The notes under the pieces are model-generated. The model had not been told where the DNA came from. It saw only the letters and a program-made list of their open reading frames with translations, and did no database searches. A stretch of DNA of 64,000 nt from Bombus terrestris (lineage: Eukaryota; Arthropoda; Insecta; Hymenoptera; Apidae): the NCBI RefSeq assembly GCF_910591885.1, contig NC_063285.1:6171395-6235394 (forward strand). Direction: 5' to 3'. Made by a program: the position numbers and the translations under genes. Every line of letters starts with the position of its first letter. The first letter of the stretch is position 1. Below are positions 20,784-31,168 of the stretch, one piece after another.

Positions 20784-21757
20784 TGTCGGCTTAACGTTGG
20801 GATTGGGGGTAGAAGTGTTCGATGAATCTTAGTTGGTATTGGCCATCGATGCGGTGGATCAATGATGGAGTTTATTGACACAAGTTAGAGGTATTACAGC
20901 GTTGGTAGTTAATCACAATATTTAGGTACTCGCGGCACTATGACAATGGTCTCGGGTCCGGTAACGAATCCGCGGTCAACGGGATGTCGAACGTGTATAT
21001 TTCGTGAGAGGCTAAGTTATATTCTGGTTATCGCACAGAGCAAGCACTACGTACCTGAGAATTACTTGTATCGTCGTTAAGATCGTACGGAAGAGTGTCT
21101 CTTCATCACGGTGACGCTGTCGAGGAAAACTATGATGGGTGTGTCTAAGGGCACGAGATCATTGGATTCGTGGAGAAAAGTCTTCGTTCGGAAAATGAGG
21201 GAAATTGGTGTTATTGTTAATTGGTCAATTTCCATGTTGGTGGTTAGGGAAGGGTGCTAGCAGGCCTTAAGAGAAAGTTGCTATCGGGTCGCGTCGTTCA
21301 TGAGAAAAATAGACTTCTCCAATTTTCCCATAGTTGGAACAAAGACTGCTTGTCGGTTTGAAGGACTTTCGTTAAATAAATCTTAAGATTTATAGCGGGT
21401 CCTCGGGCTAGCTGAACATGTACTGTGGGGACGCGTCAACATCTGGTAATCGTCTTACTCGAAGAATAGAATCTGCGTGTGGCGAGCTACGGGACAGAAA
21501 CCATTGAAACGTTTACCGTCGTGCCCTGTCCCAAGTATTTCTTTTAAGGAGAGCTATAGAGTTACTTCATGCCTTTATTAAACAAAACGTTCATCCCTTT
21601 GACCGCGGCTACGTTCGGCGACTAATTGTCGCCTCGAGCCCAAGCTCATGATCATAAATCTCAAACAACCGGAGCGACATTTATTTATTCTAAGTTACAA
21701 AGTTACGGTATTCCCGCGAATCCAAGGAGGGGTTCCGGTGTTCATTCATCTCCGACA
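20784..21757 (-). mobile_element. Long LTR copy A of the TA-targeting family
   Basis: A 974-bp LTR in minus orientation. It runs from TGTCGGAGATG (at 21757) to AGCCGACA (at 20784), with a TGTCGG/CCGACA inverted repeat at its ends. It is flanked by TATATATA on both sides, fitting insertion into a TA repeat with a short duplication. Conserved blocks shared with B-D include 'TTGGGCTCGAGG', 'GTCGCCGAACGTAGCC' and 'TAACGAATCCGCGGTCAACG' (reversed). Near the 3' end an ATG (20846-20844) opens a frame 'MANTN', here with a stop at codon 6, that stays in phase with the LTR's last three bases. Confidence 0.75.
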
Positions 21758-21765
21758 TATATATA

Positions 21766-22681
21766 TGTCGGAGATGGAGAGACACCGGAGCCTTCCGTCG
21801 AAACCGGGGAAAAACCCCTAATATTGTAGTTTGGATTCCACCATAGCTGTAGTTAAACAATCACCGTTCTTCAGCTCGATTGTAATTGCCTGCAATCTAT
21901 GAGAATGAGTTTGGGTTCGAGGTGACAACCAGTCAAGGTCAAGGTGACAACCGGTCAAGGTCAAGGTGACAACCGGTCAAGGGACGAACATTTTTCTAAC
22001 AAAGTGATGAAAAAGTCTATAGCCCTCCGTAAAAAGAAATAGTTGTAACGGCACTCGACAGTAAGCATACTAACGGTTTCTGTCTCGTTGCTCGTCATAA
22101 GCAGACCCTATTCTATGGGTAGGTCGATTGCCGGTTGTCGAGACTTATTCGCAAAACATCTGCAGCCAGCCTAATGACCCGTCATAAACCTTAAACCTTA
22201 ATTAACGAAAATAGGCAAACAGTCTTTTCCGCGAATGACACTTCCGAAGACTGACCAATTAACAATAACGGCAATTTCCCTCACTCTCCGAACGAAGACT
22301 TCTCTCCACGAATATAAAAGACCTGGTGCCGCTAGAGAGTGGAGTAGTTTTTCCTAAACAGCGTCACCGTGAGAGCTTCGAGTACGATTTCATCGACTAA
22401 GGTATCATTTCGATATAGTGCTTACTTCGCGTGCTAACTGAGAGTACCACCTAGGCGTTGCCGACGAGTAAAGAGTAAAAGAGTCCCGTTGACCGCGGAT
22501 TCGTTATCGGACCTAAGACTATCGTCATTCGCATCGCGAGTACCTAACCGCCGCAGTTTATTTGTCAAACTTCACATCTCCATACTTGTGTCAATAAACT
22601 CTGGATCATACCTTGACAATGGCTACTACTGGTGAAGATTCGTTGCCTGCCCACACCTCCAATCCTACTGGCTCTCCGACA
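21766..22681 (+). mobile_element. Long LTR copy B of the TA-targeting family
   Basis: A 916-bp LTR in plus orientation, from TGTCGGAGATGG to CTCTCCGACA, eight bases (TATATATA) from the start of copy A and pointing away from it. It contains a TATAAAA (about 22315), AATAAA (about 22594) and the conserved CCGTTGACCGCGGATTCGTT block (22486-22507). An ATG at 22619 opens 'MATTGEDSLPAHTSNPTG', which runs in frame through the final ACA of the LTR. A 22-bp direct repeat (GTGACAACCGGTCAAGGTCA type) is present about 2.7 times at 21921-21980. Confidence 0.78.
21921..21980 (+). repeat. 22-bp minisatellite inside LTR B
   Basis: Tandem units with core GGTGACAACCGGTCAAGG, two full and one partial, differing by a single base in the first unit. 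In LTR A and C the equivalent region has one related GGTGACA or GGCGACA motif, so the expansion is specific to copy B. Confidence 0.8.
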
Positions 22682-22713
22682 TATATATATATATATATAA
22701 TTATTATTATATT

Positions 22714-22786
22714 TATTAATATGGCAGATTAGTGCCTTGAATTTAAAATTCAATAAAAAAAGATATTTCCTTTTCTTTTATTTATA
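22714..22786 (+). pseudogene. Nuclear copy of mitochondrial tRNA-Leu(UUR)
   Basis: The sequence resembles insect mitochondrial trnL2. It has the D-arm GCAGATTAGTGC, an anticodon arm TTGAA-TTTAAAA-TTCAA with anticodon TAA, and acceptor halves TATTAAT(A) and TATTTATA that mostly pair. In insects this gene follows COX1. A COX1 piece lies at 23465-24122, but on the opposite strand. LTR C sits between them. Treated as a NUMT because nuclear LTRs border it. Confidence 0.7.
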
Positions 22787-22796
22787 TATATATATA

Positions 22797-23407
22797 TGTC
22801 GGAGATGTAGGGACATCGGGCCTTTCTTTAGGAAGATTCCCTAATACTTGGGCTCGAGGTGACATAACTGGTCGCCGAACGTAGCCACGGTCACGGGATG
22901 AACGAAATGTCTTACAGAGGAGGTACCGATGTTGAGGGATACGCTGTATAAACAATCAAGTCTTGATCAGGAGCAATGCTGGTTTACGCGGAACTGCCTA
23001 GTTACGGCGCTTGGGAATTTATTGATATTCCCGATCGATATGTATTTGACATATGTAACTGTATCTGTCTTTTATTTTGCAATCTCCTTGGAGAGTTTAC
23101 TGTCATCATCTTGGAGTCAGTCTAAGAGAAACCCTGTGCCTGAGTAAACGTGTCAGCGTGCTATCAAATATATTAAAACATACAAAGAGTTACCCGTTGA
23201 CCGTGGATTCGTTACAGAACCCAAGAATATTGACAAAAGCATTCGTTATATTTATTGTTTGTTATACTAGTTAACCGTTAAACTAATTATTTACCAAACT
23301 TTGTAAAGAAATATTAATTTATGTAAATACAACCTTTATTGAACATCACGATGGCAAATTCTAACGAAGAACCATCGCGCGCTCGAAATCCTAACGATAA
23401 CTCGACA
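22797..23407 (+). mobile_element. LTR copy C of the TA-targeting family
   Basis: A 611-bp LTR in plus orientation from TGTCGGAGATGTAGGG to AACTCGACA, with TATATATA on each side. It carries 'TTGGGCTCGAGGTGACA', 'GTCGCCGAACGTAGCC' and CCCGTTGACCGTGGATTCGT. An ATG at 23351 opens 'MANSNEEPSRARNPNDNS', in frame to the last ACA of the LTR. It is about 300 bp shorter than A and B in the middle. It lies within mitochondrial-derived sequence (tRNA-Leu to its left, COX1 to its right). Confidence 0.75.
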
Positions 23408-23464
23408 TATATATAATTATTAATATATAAAATTAATATTTATTAAAAATATTTTTAATTTTAT

Positions 23465-24122
23465 TTTTTGAGATTAGTGGAATTTCAATTAATGAATGAT
23501 GAGATGGAGGATAATAACTTAATCATTCAAGAGATGATTGATGAAATTTAAATAAAATTATTCGTTTAGAAATTAATCTTTCAAAAATAATAAAAATTAA
23601 AAATAATATTCTGTTTATTGAAATTATTGCTCCAATTGAGGAAATTAAATTTCAACAATAATGTGAATCTGGATAATCTGTATATCGTCGAGGTATTAAT
23701 ATTAATTCTAAAAAATGTTGAGGAAAAAATGTTATATTAACTCCAATAAATATTATAATAAATATTTTTAATCATTAATAATAAATAAATAAATTTTTAA
23801 TCATTTTTTATTTATTGTTAAACCTATAATTATTGGATATCAATGAATAAGTCTAGTAATAATAGCAAAAACTGCTCCTATTGATAGCACATAATGAAAA
23901 TGACCAACTACATAATAGGTATCATGTAAAATAATATCAATTGATGAGTTAGATAGTATTACACCAGTTAATCCTCCAATTGTAAATGTTAAAATAAATC
24001 CAATTTATCAAATAATTGTAATATTAAAATTTATTTTTGAACCATGATATGTAGCTAATCAACTAAAAACTTTAATTCTTGTTGATACAGCAATAATTAT
24101 TGTTGCTAATGTGAAATTATAC
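23465..24122 (-). pseudogene. Nuclear copy of mitochondrial COX1 (C-terminal half)
   Basis: Read on the minus strand with the invertebrate mitochondrial code, 24122 to 23465 gives the conserved C-terminal half of cytochrome c oxidase subunit I. It includes 'FSWLATYHGS', 'GGLTGVILSNSSIDIILHDT', 'YYVVGHFHYVLSIGAVFAII', 'NMTFFPQHFL', 'PRRYTDYPDSHYC' and 'SLEWLSYYPP'. Several Trp codons are TGA, which shows mitochondrial origin, while some changes at conserved sites and a few in-frame stops show decay after transfer. It is bordered by LTR C on one side and an unassigned AT-rich piece and the gypsy element on the other. Confidence 0.9.
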
Positions 24123-24309
24123 TATATTTCAAAATAGAAATATTATTTGAATCCACGAACCTAAATTTTGGAGAGAATAAATTTAAATTAATTAAAATTT
24201 GATTAATAAATAGATGTGAAATTATATTAGATTTTGAAAGAGAGGTCTGATTTATTAATTTAAGTTTTAATTAATAGAAATATTTGAAATTCTACTATAT
24301 TTCAAAATT
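24123..24309. other. AT-rich junction between NUMT and gypsy element
   Basis: Very AT-rich, possibly mitochondrial, but no gene recognised. It contains a near-identical direct repeat of about 23 bp (GAAATTATACTATATTTCAA at ~24112 and its near copy at ~24280). The gypsy gag begins abruptly at about 24310, where base composition changes. Confidence 0.4.
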
Positions 24310-25587
24310 TTGGATATGATGCAGCGCCAGCACGAAGAAGATAAGGCAGCTATAAATGATTTGCATAAACTAATCCGCGATGAAAGCACTCAACGGATCA
24401 AGGAAATAGAACCAATAGGGAAGACTGTGGCCGAACTCAAGCTAGGAGTACAATCCTTCGTAGATACGTCTGAGTTCAACTCAATTATGACAGACGATAC
24501 TAGTTCTGCCAGCAGAAGCACTACTCGGGACACCCGCATAGTGAAATCTCCGGAAGAACGCGTTCGGATCAAAGAAACTCCAGAAACCTCCGACCCAGCG
24601 AACTCCGAGGACGAGGAAGAAGAATCAGCCTCGTACGAACGACATATGTTCGACGCGAAAACCAGCATCGAATTCATCCCAGTCCTCAACGGTCAAGATG
24701 ACATTGGAGTGGAGGGATTCATCAAGCGGGTAAGCGAAGCTAGATCGGAATGTAAGGAAAAGCGTGCTTTATTGAAATTAATTCTAACCAAACGCATTGT
24801 CGGCGAAGCCGAAAGAGGCATTAGACATTCGGTTATCGAGACGTACGGCGCCTTATTCGAAAATCTGAGGAAGTTCGTATCGATTAGCGTAACTTCAAAC
24901 GGTGCGCGCGATAAATTACAAAGAACTCGGCAAAGTTTCAACGAATCAGTACACGGATACGTCAAAAGATTTCGACTAGGTCTTAATGAACTTATATACG
25001 CATTGCAACACGAAATTCGCGATCCTATTCGACGGGCAGTCGCGATAGACCTAGAGAACGAACGCGCAACCAAAACGTTCATACTAAATTTAAAACCTGA
25101 GATAGAAATCAGAACATCAAGCATGAAACCGCGCACCTTACAAGAAGCGCAAGATGCCGCGTTCGAAGCAGAACTATTAATCGGAGAAATTGAGCGAAAC
25201 CGCGGAAATCAGTGCAGGCAGCAAATAAGAGCTCACTCATTCGCCCGAGGGAATGTATCGTCACAACGCAAACCCTCACTTAGGAGCGGTCCGATGACTA
25301 CGCTCAACCGCCTGCCGACAAGCACTCAAATAAACAACGGAGGAAGAATGAAGTGTTTTAAGTGCAACCAAATAGGACATACCGCAAATTACTGCCGAAA
25401 TTTTCAACCGGCCAGCCAGCGAAATCTTCCGCCACCGCGCAGCTACAATATAAACATGGAGAATACGGGACGAGAAGAGGAAACAGCGCTACCAGAACCT
25501 CGAGAGACGTCGTACGAGTACACGCAACAACAGGAAAACTTCTATCCATTGGAGTTCGATCGGGAACAGAAATCAAACGATATTTAA
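24310..25587 (+). pseudogene. G1 Gag, N-terminally truncated
   Basis: A 425-codon Gag frame without its own start: the first in-frame residues lie at the truncation point. The N-terminal ~110 residues are acidic and helical. Residues ~110-280 carry the capsid-like domain of Ty3/gypsy Gag ('FIKRVSEARSECKEKRALLK', 'ESVHGYVKRFRLGLNELIYA'). A basic region follows with one zinc knuckle, CFKCNQIGHTANYC, at ~350-363. The pol frame overlaps the last ~220 bases in the -1 frame, the usual arrangement for ribosomal frameshifting in this group. Confidence 0.85.
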
Positions 25588-28562
25588 TCGATACCGGTGC
25601 AGGAATAAATTTAGTTAAAAGATCAAGTGCCATATTTAAACCTAAAAAGACAGTAGCTAAAACATTTTACATGGGCAATGACAAATACCAAACTGACGAA
25701 ACAGTAGACTTTCAATTCTTTAACATCATGAACACATTTCACGTTGTGCCAGACGATTTTCCTTTAATAGAAGACGGAATAATTGGTTTACCTATGCTCT
25801 CTAACTACTCATATCGAATTAACAACGAATCAATACAATTAAACGGGAACGAAATATTTTTCCAGGCGCCGAAAACCATTCTCCCAGGGCAAACCAAAAT
25901 CGAAACAATTTATCTGGATAAAGTTCCGACGAGAGTATGTTTCTGCAATACTGGTGAGCAACCAACTATAATCACTAATGATCTTTCTTATGAACACGAT
26001 CTCGATAAAATTGCTAAAATGAAACAAATAATTAGACTAGACCATATTGAAGACAAACTTCGTATTCCTATCGAAAAGATCCTCCTACATTACATAGACG
26101 TGTTTGACCTAGAATCCGATACCCTACCTTGTACTAACCTAACAAAACACACTATTACCCTACGCGAAAACAAAATCGTCAATACCAAATCGTACCGACC
26201 TCCCGAAGCCCATAAAGCAGAAATTGAAAAACAAATGAAAAAAATGTTAGATAAAAATATCATTGAAGAATCAGATTCTCCTTACAACAGTCCAGTATGG
26301 GTAGTACCCAAGAAATCAGACGCATCAGGCAAACAGAAATGGCGTATAGTTATCGACTTTCGAAAATTAAATGAACTTACCGATCAAGACGCCTACCCAC
26401 TATCGACAATCGACGACATTCTATCACAATTAGGCAACGCCAAATTCTTCTCTGCTCTAGATTTATCTTCGGGATTCCATCAAATACCTATGGACCCCGA
26501 CTCAAAGAAATATACAGCCTTTAGCACACCTCAGGGACACTTTCACTATAATCGCATGCCATTCGGTTTAAAAAACGCCCCAGCCACCTTCCAACGCATG
26601 ATGGATACCGCGTTACGAGGATTATTGAACAAATATTGCTTTGTATACCTTGACGACATAATAATATTCGGAAGTACAATTCAACAACACAATGAAAACC
26701 TTGCTATAGTATTGCAAAGATTAAAAGAGTTAGGACTAAAAATCCAACCCGACAAATGCGAGTTTCTAAAACCTGAATTAGAATACTTAGGACATGTCAT
26801 AACACACGAGGGCATAAAGCCAAATCCTAAAAAGATCTCCGCAGTTAAAGACTTTAAGATTCCCAAAACACCAACAGACGTAAAGTCATTTCTCGGATTA
26901 GCTGGATACTACAGAAAATTCATTAAAAACTTTTCCAAACTCGCCAAACCATTAACAGATCTCACAAAGAAAGACAATCCTTTTAGATGGACAGAAACGC
27001 AACAGACAAACTTTGACACACTAAAAGAAAAGCTATGCTCAGCCCCAGTTTTAGCATACCCAGACTACACGAAAACATTCACACTCACCACAGACGCTTC
27101 CAATGAAGGAATAGGCGCAATCTTATCACAAGACGGACATCCTTGTTGTTACATATCACGGACACTCAACCCCCCAGAGAAAAATTATTCTACCACAGAA
27201 AAGGAATTATTAGTTATCGTATGGGCAGTTAAGAGACTCAGGCAATACCTGTTAGGAAGACGATTCGTTATTCGAACCGATCACCAAGCACTCACTTGGC
27301 TCAAAAATTGCAAAGACCCTTCCTCGCGTTTGATTAGATGGAGACTTAAACTCGAAGAATACGAGTACGATATTCAGTATTGCAAAGGTAAAGAGAACAC
27401 AGCAGCCGACGCACTTTCTAGAAAAATTTACCAAATTACCGACAAATCAGTCCCAGACACACCTGCAAACTCCGAAAATATTGTAGAACACTTTAACGCA
27501 TGGTCAGAAGACGCGACACCCCCGAGACGACTTAAAATCACGCCAAACGATCACACCTTCTATCAATTGAATAGAGAAACATTAGGTCCATTCGACAAAG
27601 ATACTTGGATTCGAAAAATTTTTGAACTAACCAAGAAACACAAGAAAATTGGGATAGGAGACAATAGTTTTACCGAAACCGAGAAAGCTAGGATCAAAGT
27701 AACACTCATGTTTATTAATGACCAAATTGAAGAAATAACTTTTGCATACGAACCAATACAAACTATAACTGACGAACAAGCTCTAGACATTATACGCGAA
27801 AACCATAACGACATTAGTGGACACTTGGGTATTCAAAAGACATATAGTAAAATCAAAGACCAATTCAAAATCCCACGCCTCATGGAAAGGATAGAAGATT
27901 TTATAAAAAATTGCGAAGCTTGTCAACGACAAAAGCTAGTTAGAATCAGACCCAAGGAACAACCCGTAATTCCTCAGACACCAGTAGAACCAAACGAAAA
28001 GATAGCCATGGATCTAATTGGTCCGATGTCCAAAACCACACGTGGAAATCAATACATTCTTTCGATTCACGATGACCTAACGAAATATCTCGTTTTAGTA
28101 CCACTGAAAACACAACGAACCGAATCGATTATCGATGCACTACTACACCACTACATTTACATCTTCTCAGCACCCAAAACGATACTAACAGACCAGGGAC
28201 AAAACTTTATTAGCGAACTAATGGAAAAATTCGAGGAAGCATTTAAAATCAAACATATAAAGACCACTAGTTTTCATCCTCAATCTAACGGATCCTTAGA
28301 ACGAACACACGCCACAGTAAAAGACATGATTCGCACGAGCCTACACGATTCTAATAAAGAATGGGATCAGGTATTAGACTTTATTTGCCTAGGGTATAAT
28401 ACCGCGATACACGATGCAATTGGATTTTCACCCTTCGAACTAACATTTGGAAGAAAAGCCAACCTCCCGTCTTCCGTATCCCGAACTTCCAATTACACCT
28501 ACGAAGAAATGTTTGCACTATGGCAAAAACAATTGCAAAAATATAGCGAAGAACACTCTTGA
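25362..28562 (+). pseudogene. G1 Pol: protease, reverse transcriptase, RNase H, integrase
   Basis: A long pol frame overlapping gag. In order: aspartic protease with IDTGAGINLV (about 25585); RT with 'WRIVIDFRKLNELT', 'FFSALDLSSGFHQIPM', 'RMPFGLKNAPATFQRMM' and catalytic 'FVYLDDIIIFG'; RNase H with 'TTDASNEGIGAILSQDG', 'STTEKELLVIVWAVK', 'RTDHQALTWL' and 'AADALSR'; integrase zinc domain ('HLGIQKTYSKI', 'CEACQRQK') and DDE core ('MDLIGPM', 'LTDQGQNF', 'HPQSNGSLERTH'). The frame ends early at 28560 because of a shift near 28555. The rest of integrase lies in another frame. Closest in layout to errantiviruses. Confidence 0.92.
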
Positions 28563-28839
28563 ACAAAGTAGAAAGAGGTACATGAGAGATCAGACAAGAA
28601 AAATCATTAGAACTCAAACTTTATTTAAGGAAGGAGATCGTATACTCCTTCACAACGATCATAAGTCGGATAAATTGGACGACGAATGGTTAGGACCCTA
28701 CGTTATTAAATCAGTCAAGACACCGTATTATGAGATTCTCATTAGAGATCGAGTTAAGAAAATCCACGGTAACAGAATAAAACCTTATTTTTCAGGACGA
28801 TCACCCTTGCCGTCGGCTTTACCACCCTTAACGGATTAA
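28550..28839 (+). pseudogene. G1 integrase C-terminal fragment
   Basis: Frame-shifted continuation of Pol, with a basic region and the C-terminal domain ('FKEGDRILLHNDHKSDKL', 'DEWLGPYVIKSV', 'RIKPYF'), of the kind that follows the gypsy integrase core. It ends at the stop at 28839, overlapping the likely start of env. The break separates it from the DDE core. Confidence 0.8.
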
Positions 28840-29441
28840 CAATAACCCCTATTGACAATAATGGAATATTTCATGAGAAAATATCCAAAGCATATCTTTA
28901 TAGCGAATACATAAATGTTATTATAGGACTAGATATTAGTGCTGTATTGGAACAAGTAAGATATATTGAAAAGGGAGTAACCGAAGTTAGGAATCATTGC
29001 GAGACACGAAAAGACTGTAACATATTACCAGAAATACGCTCTTTACAAGCAAAACTAAATAATGTCAGAACACTTAGCATCGAATTACGATCCTTAGCTC
29101 ACATTCATCTCAGAAGTAGACGAGGACTAGTAGACGCTATCGGATCTATTAGTAAAACTCTTTTTGGAACCCTAGCCGCGAACGATCTAGATATAATCAA
29201 CAAAAATATAGACAAACTCTTTGAAGAAGGTAACAGCCTAAAAACCATAGTAGCCAACCAGACAGCTTTGATTAAACGAATTTTAAATAACGACGTCATC
29301 CAGCGACTGAAACAAGTAGACACAGGTGTAACAAACGAACTTAAAACGCTTAACAAAAACGAGATCACCTTAATAAAAGTCATAGCTCTAGAAAGCTCAC
29401 TCTCTGACTTACATTTCCAAATCGACGAAATATTCAATTAG
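28803..29441 (+). pseudogene. G1 env-like protein, N-terminal fragment
   Basis: Envelope-like frame of the insect errantivirus / baculovirus F-protein type. The open frame begins upstream of 28947, overlapping the end of pol. Its first residues are hydrophobic, compatible with a signal peptide, though no clear ATG is seen. A multibasic cleavage-type site followed by a conserved hydrophobic, glycine-rich stretch lies at about 29111-29190. Helical segments follow up to a stop at 29439-29441. The remainder is in a different frame, so the protein is broken. The role (membrane glycoprotein) is inferred from family likeness. Confidence 0.75.
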
Positions 29442-30625
29442 GAAAACAAGGAATAATAAGCCCACAGATTATTGATCCCGGAACTTTTATTAACAATTAC
29501 GCCCAAGTACTAGGTAGCAAAACAGTAGGAAACGCTTTTATACCAAAGGAAGAGAATTTCCAAAATATTTTAGATATCTCAGAACTCACATTGTTTACTC
29601 GACGAAACAAAGTTTTCTTTGTAATTTCTGTACCAACAGTTATGGACATGGAATGGGATATAGAGCAAATATATCCCATACCATCTCTCACGAACAAAGT
29701 GTTTTTAGCACCTTTAGTAGTTCATCCGATATTTTTAACGTCAGGACTAAATTACATCAATGTCGATCAAAACTACTTGGATAAGCAATGCCGTTCTATA
29801 TCTGACTTTTACATTTGCAAACAAACTCAGCCGATTCACGACCGTCGAGTGAAGCACGATTGTAACTCTGAAATCTTAAGCGCAGAAAACACTGTCAAAT
29901 TCTGTAAGGTAGTAGTTTATAACATTGAAGATATAACTTTTATCCCATTAAACGCTGAGAATCATTTTATAGCTATACCAGAAAAACCAATAGATCTGAG
30001 CATTTTCGAAGAAAAGACACATCGAATTGTTAGACTAGAGAAACCATCTTTGTTACAAACTAATAAAACCGTAGACATATTGTACAAGAATAACCATATG
30101 AGAATCAGCGGTAGTAGCAAGGAAATTTCTTACGAGATTAAAATCAAAACAGTCAATGTAGCTAATGATTCAGACTGGATTATTTTACTAAATAAACTAG
30201 AGAAAACTCCAAAACTTATTAACGATAATTACGGATACAAAAACACTCTGGATGGAATCGAAGATCAAACGAATCAACTAACTTTTGCTCATAGAATCGA
30301 TCAAGTTGGATCACGGGGAATATCTATATTACAAATTATAGGATATTTATCCATTACTCTCATATGCTTATACTTTCTCAACAAAATAGGAATGCCGAAA
30401 TTGTGTTTTCATTTATTCTGTTGTAAAATCAAGCGAAACACGACAAATAACAATCCACCAACCAGCGCTCCGATGCCAATCAACCCGGCACCTATCAACA
30501 TATTCACCCCGATTCTACCTGTGCCCAGCACCAGCAACGATTCACAAGTAACCTTCAACCTGGAAACACCCAAGGCAAAATTTCACCCATCTATCTTAAA
30601 GAGGAAAAGGAACTTCGAGGACTAA
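29442..30625 (+). pseudogene. G1 env-like protein, C-terminal fragment
   Basis: Second part of the env-like protein in another frame, open from about 29442 and with its first ATG at 29591. It contains an ectodomain with several conserved cysteines (for example 'YLDKQCRSISDFYICKQTQ'), a single hydrophobic transmembrane stretch near 30320-30390 and a cytoplasmic tail rich in Pro/Asn. The stop at 30625 is directly followed by the polypurine tract. The upstream frame break means it is not expressed as one protein. Confidence 0.75.
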
Positions 30626-30633
30626 GTTCATTC

Positions 30634-30930
30634 TAAGGAGGGGGGAGTGTAACTCCAAACTCTTTTGCCCTGACGTCACCTTAGGCGACCACTTCTAAAC
30701 ATTCTCCAGACTGCCGATACTTGAACATTACACATGGCGACCTTGGCGACAATGTATATTGCCGGAGTACCTGAGGGTTCATCTATGTCCTAACGGTCCT
30801 TCCACCGAATGTTCTAGAAGCGTAGCAACAGTCACGTACTCGTACAGGGTAGTGGGGATAATGAAGGATGAAAAACAAAAGAAGAAACAGATGTCACCGA
30901 AAGTAAGAAAATATTGTAAGAGCCTCAGTC
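30634..30930 (+). repeat. G1 polypurine tract and first part of 3' LTR
   Basis: AAGGAGGGGGGAG (30634-30647) is the polypurine tract. The LTR begins TGTAACTCC at 30648. This part contains U3-like sequence with a CCTGACGTCACC motif (a CRE-like palindrome) near 30672. At 30920-30930 the sequence GAGCCTCAGTC is the JkB-2 target duplication, and the LTR continues at 35178. Confidence 0.75.
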
Positions 30931-30943
30931 ACAGTTCGTTCGT

Positions 30944-31055
30944 GAGTGCCGAGGCGTGCAGACGTGTGTCCAGTGCCCGGCAAAGTCCACAAAGCAGCAG
31001 TGACCATCCAGTTGCTGCTGAGTGCCGTGACGTGCAGACGTGTGTCCAGTGCCCT
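30944..31055 (+). promoter_or_regulatory. JkB-2 5' UTR direct repeat (promoter candidate)
   Basis: A block starting GAGTGCCG and containing CGTGCAGACGTGTGTCCAGT occurs at 30944 and again at 31020, a 76-bp period. The 5' UTR thus has two monomers. JkB-3 shows one at its 5' end (55084-55134, reversed), and JkB-1 begins inside the first. Repeated 5' monomers act as internal promoters in some non-LTR elements. That role is inferred. Confidence 0.5.
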
Positions 31056-31168
31056 GTGAAGTTCACAAAACTCCACGTGACGCCCATCTGTCGAAAGCGA
31101 ATCCAACTAACCTAGCCAGGGGTTAACAGCCTCTCGACTAGTTCTTTCACACTGAATTAACTAGCTCG

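Larger units (their letters stand above)
24310..30647 (+). mobile_element. 5'-truncated gypsy/errantivirus-like element with env (G1)
   Basis: An old, insect endogenous retrovirus-like element in plus orientation with gag, pol and env-like frames in canonical order, then a polypurine tract (30634-30647) and a 3' LTR. The 5' LTR, primer-binding site and start of gag are missing: coding sequence begins abruptly next to mitochondrial-like DNA at 24310. Reading breaks occur near 28555 (pol) and 29440 (env). The 3' LTR is itself split by JkB-2. As it stands it cannot move on its own. Confidence 0.88.

Noticed and set aside
21921..21980. Tandem repeat considered as a CRISPR-like array
   Set aside because: The units are contiguous without spacers and lie inside an LTR of a eukaryotic element.
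22714..22786. tRNA-like sequence considered as a functional nuclear tRNA
   Set aside because: D and anticodon arms are of the mitochondrial type, with no nuclear box A/B consensus. It is a NUMT.
23404..24309. AT-rich block as the 5' LTR of the gypsy element
   Set aside because: It reads as mitochondrial COX1 and does not resemble the 3' LTR at 30648.
24390..25136. Minus-strand frames opposite the gypsy gag
   Set aside because: Antisense shadows of gag. No independent features.
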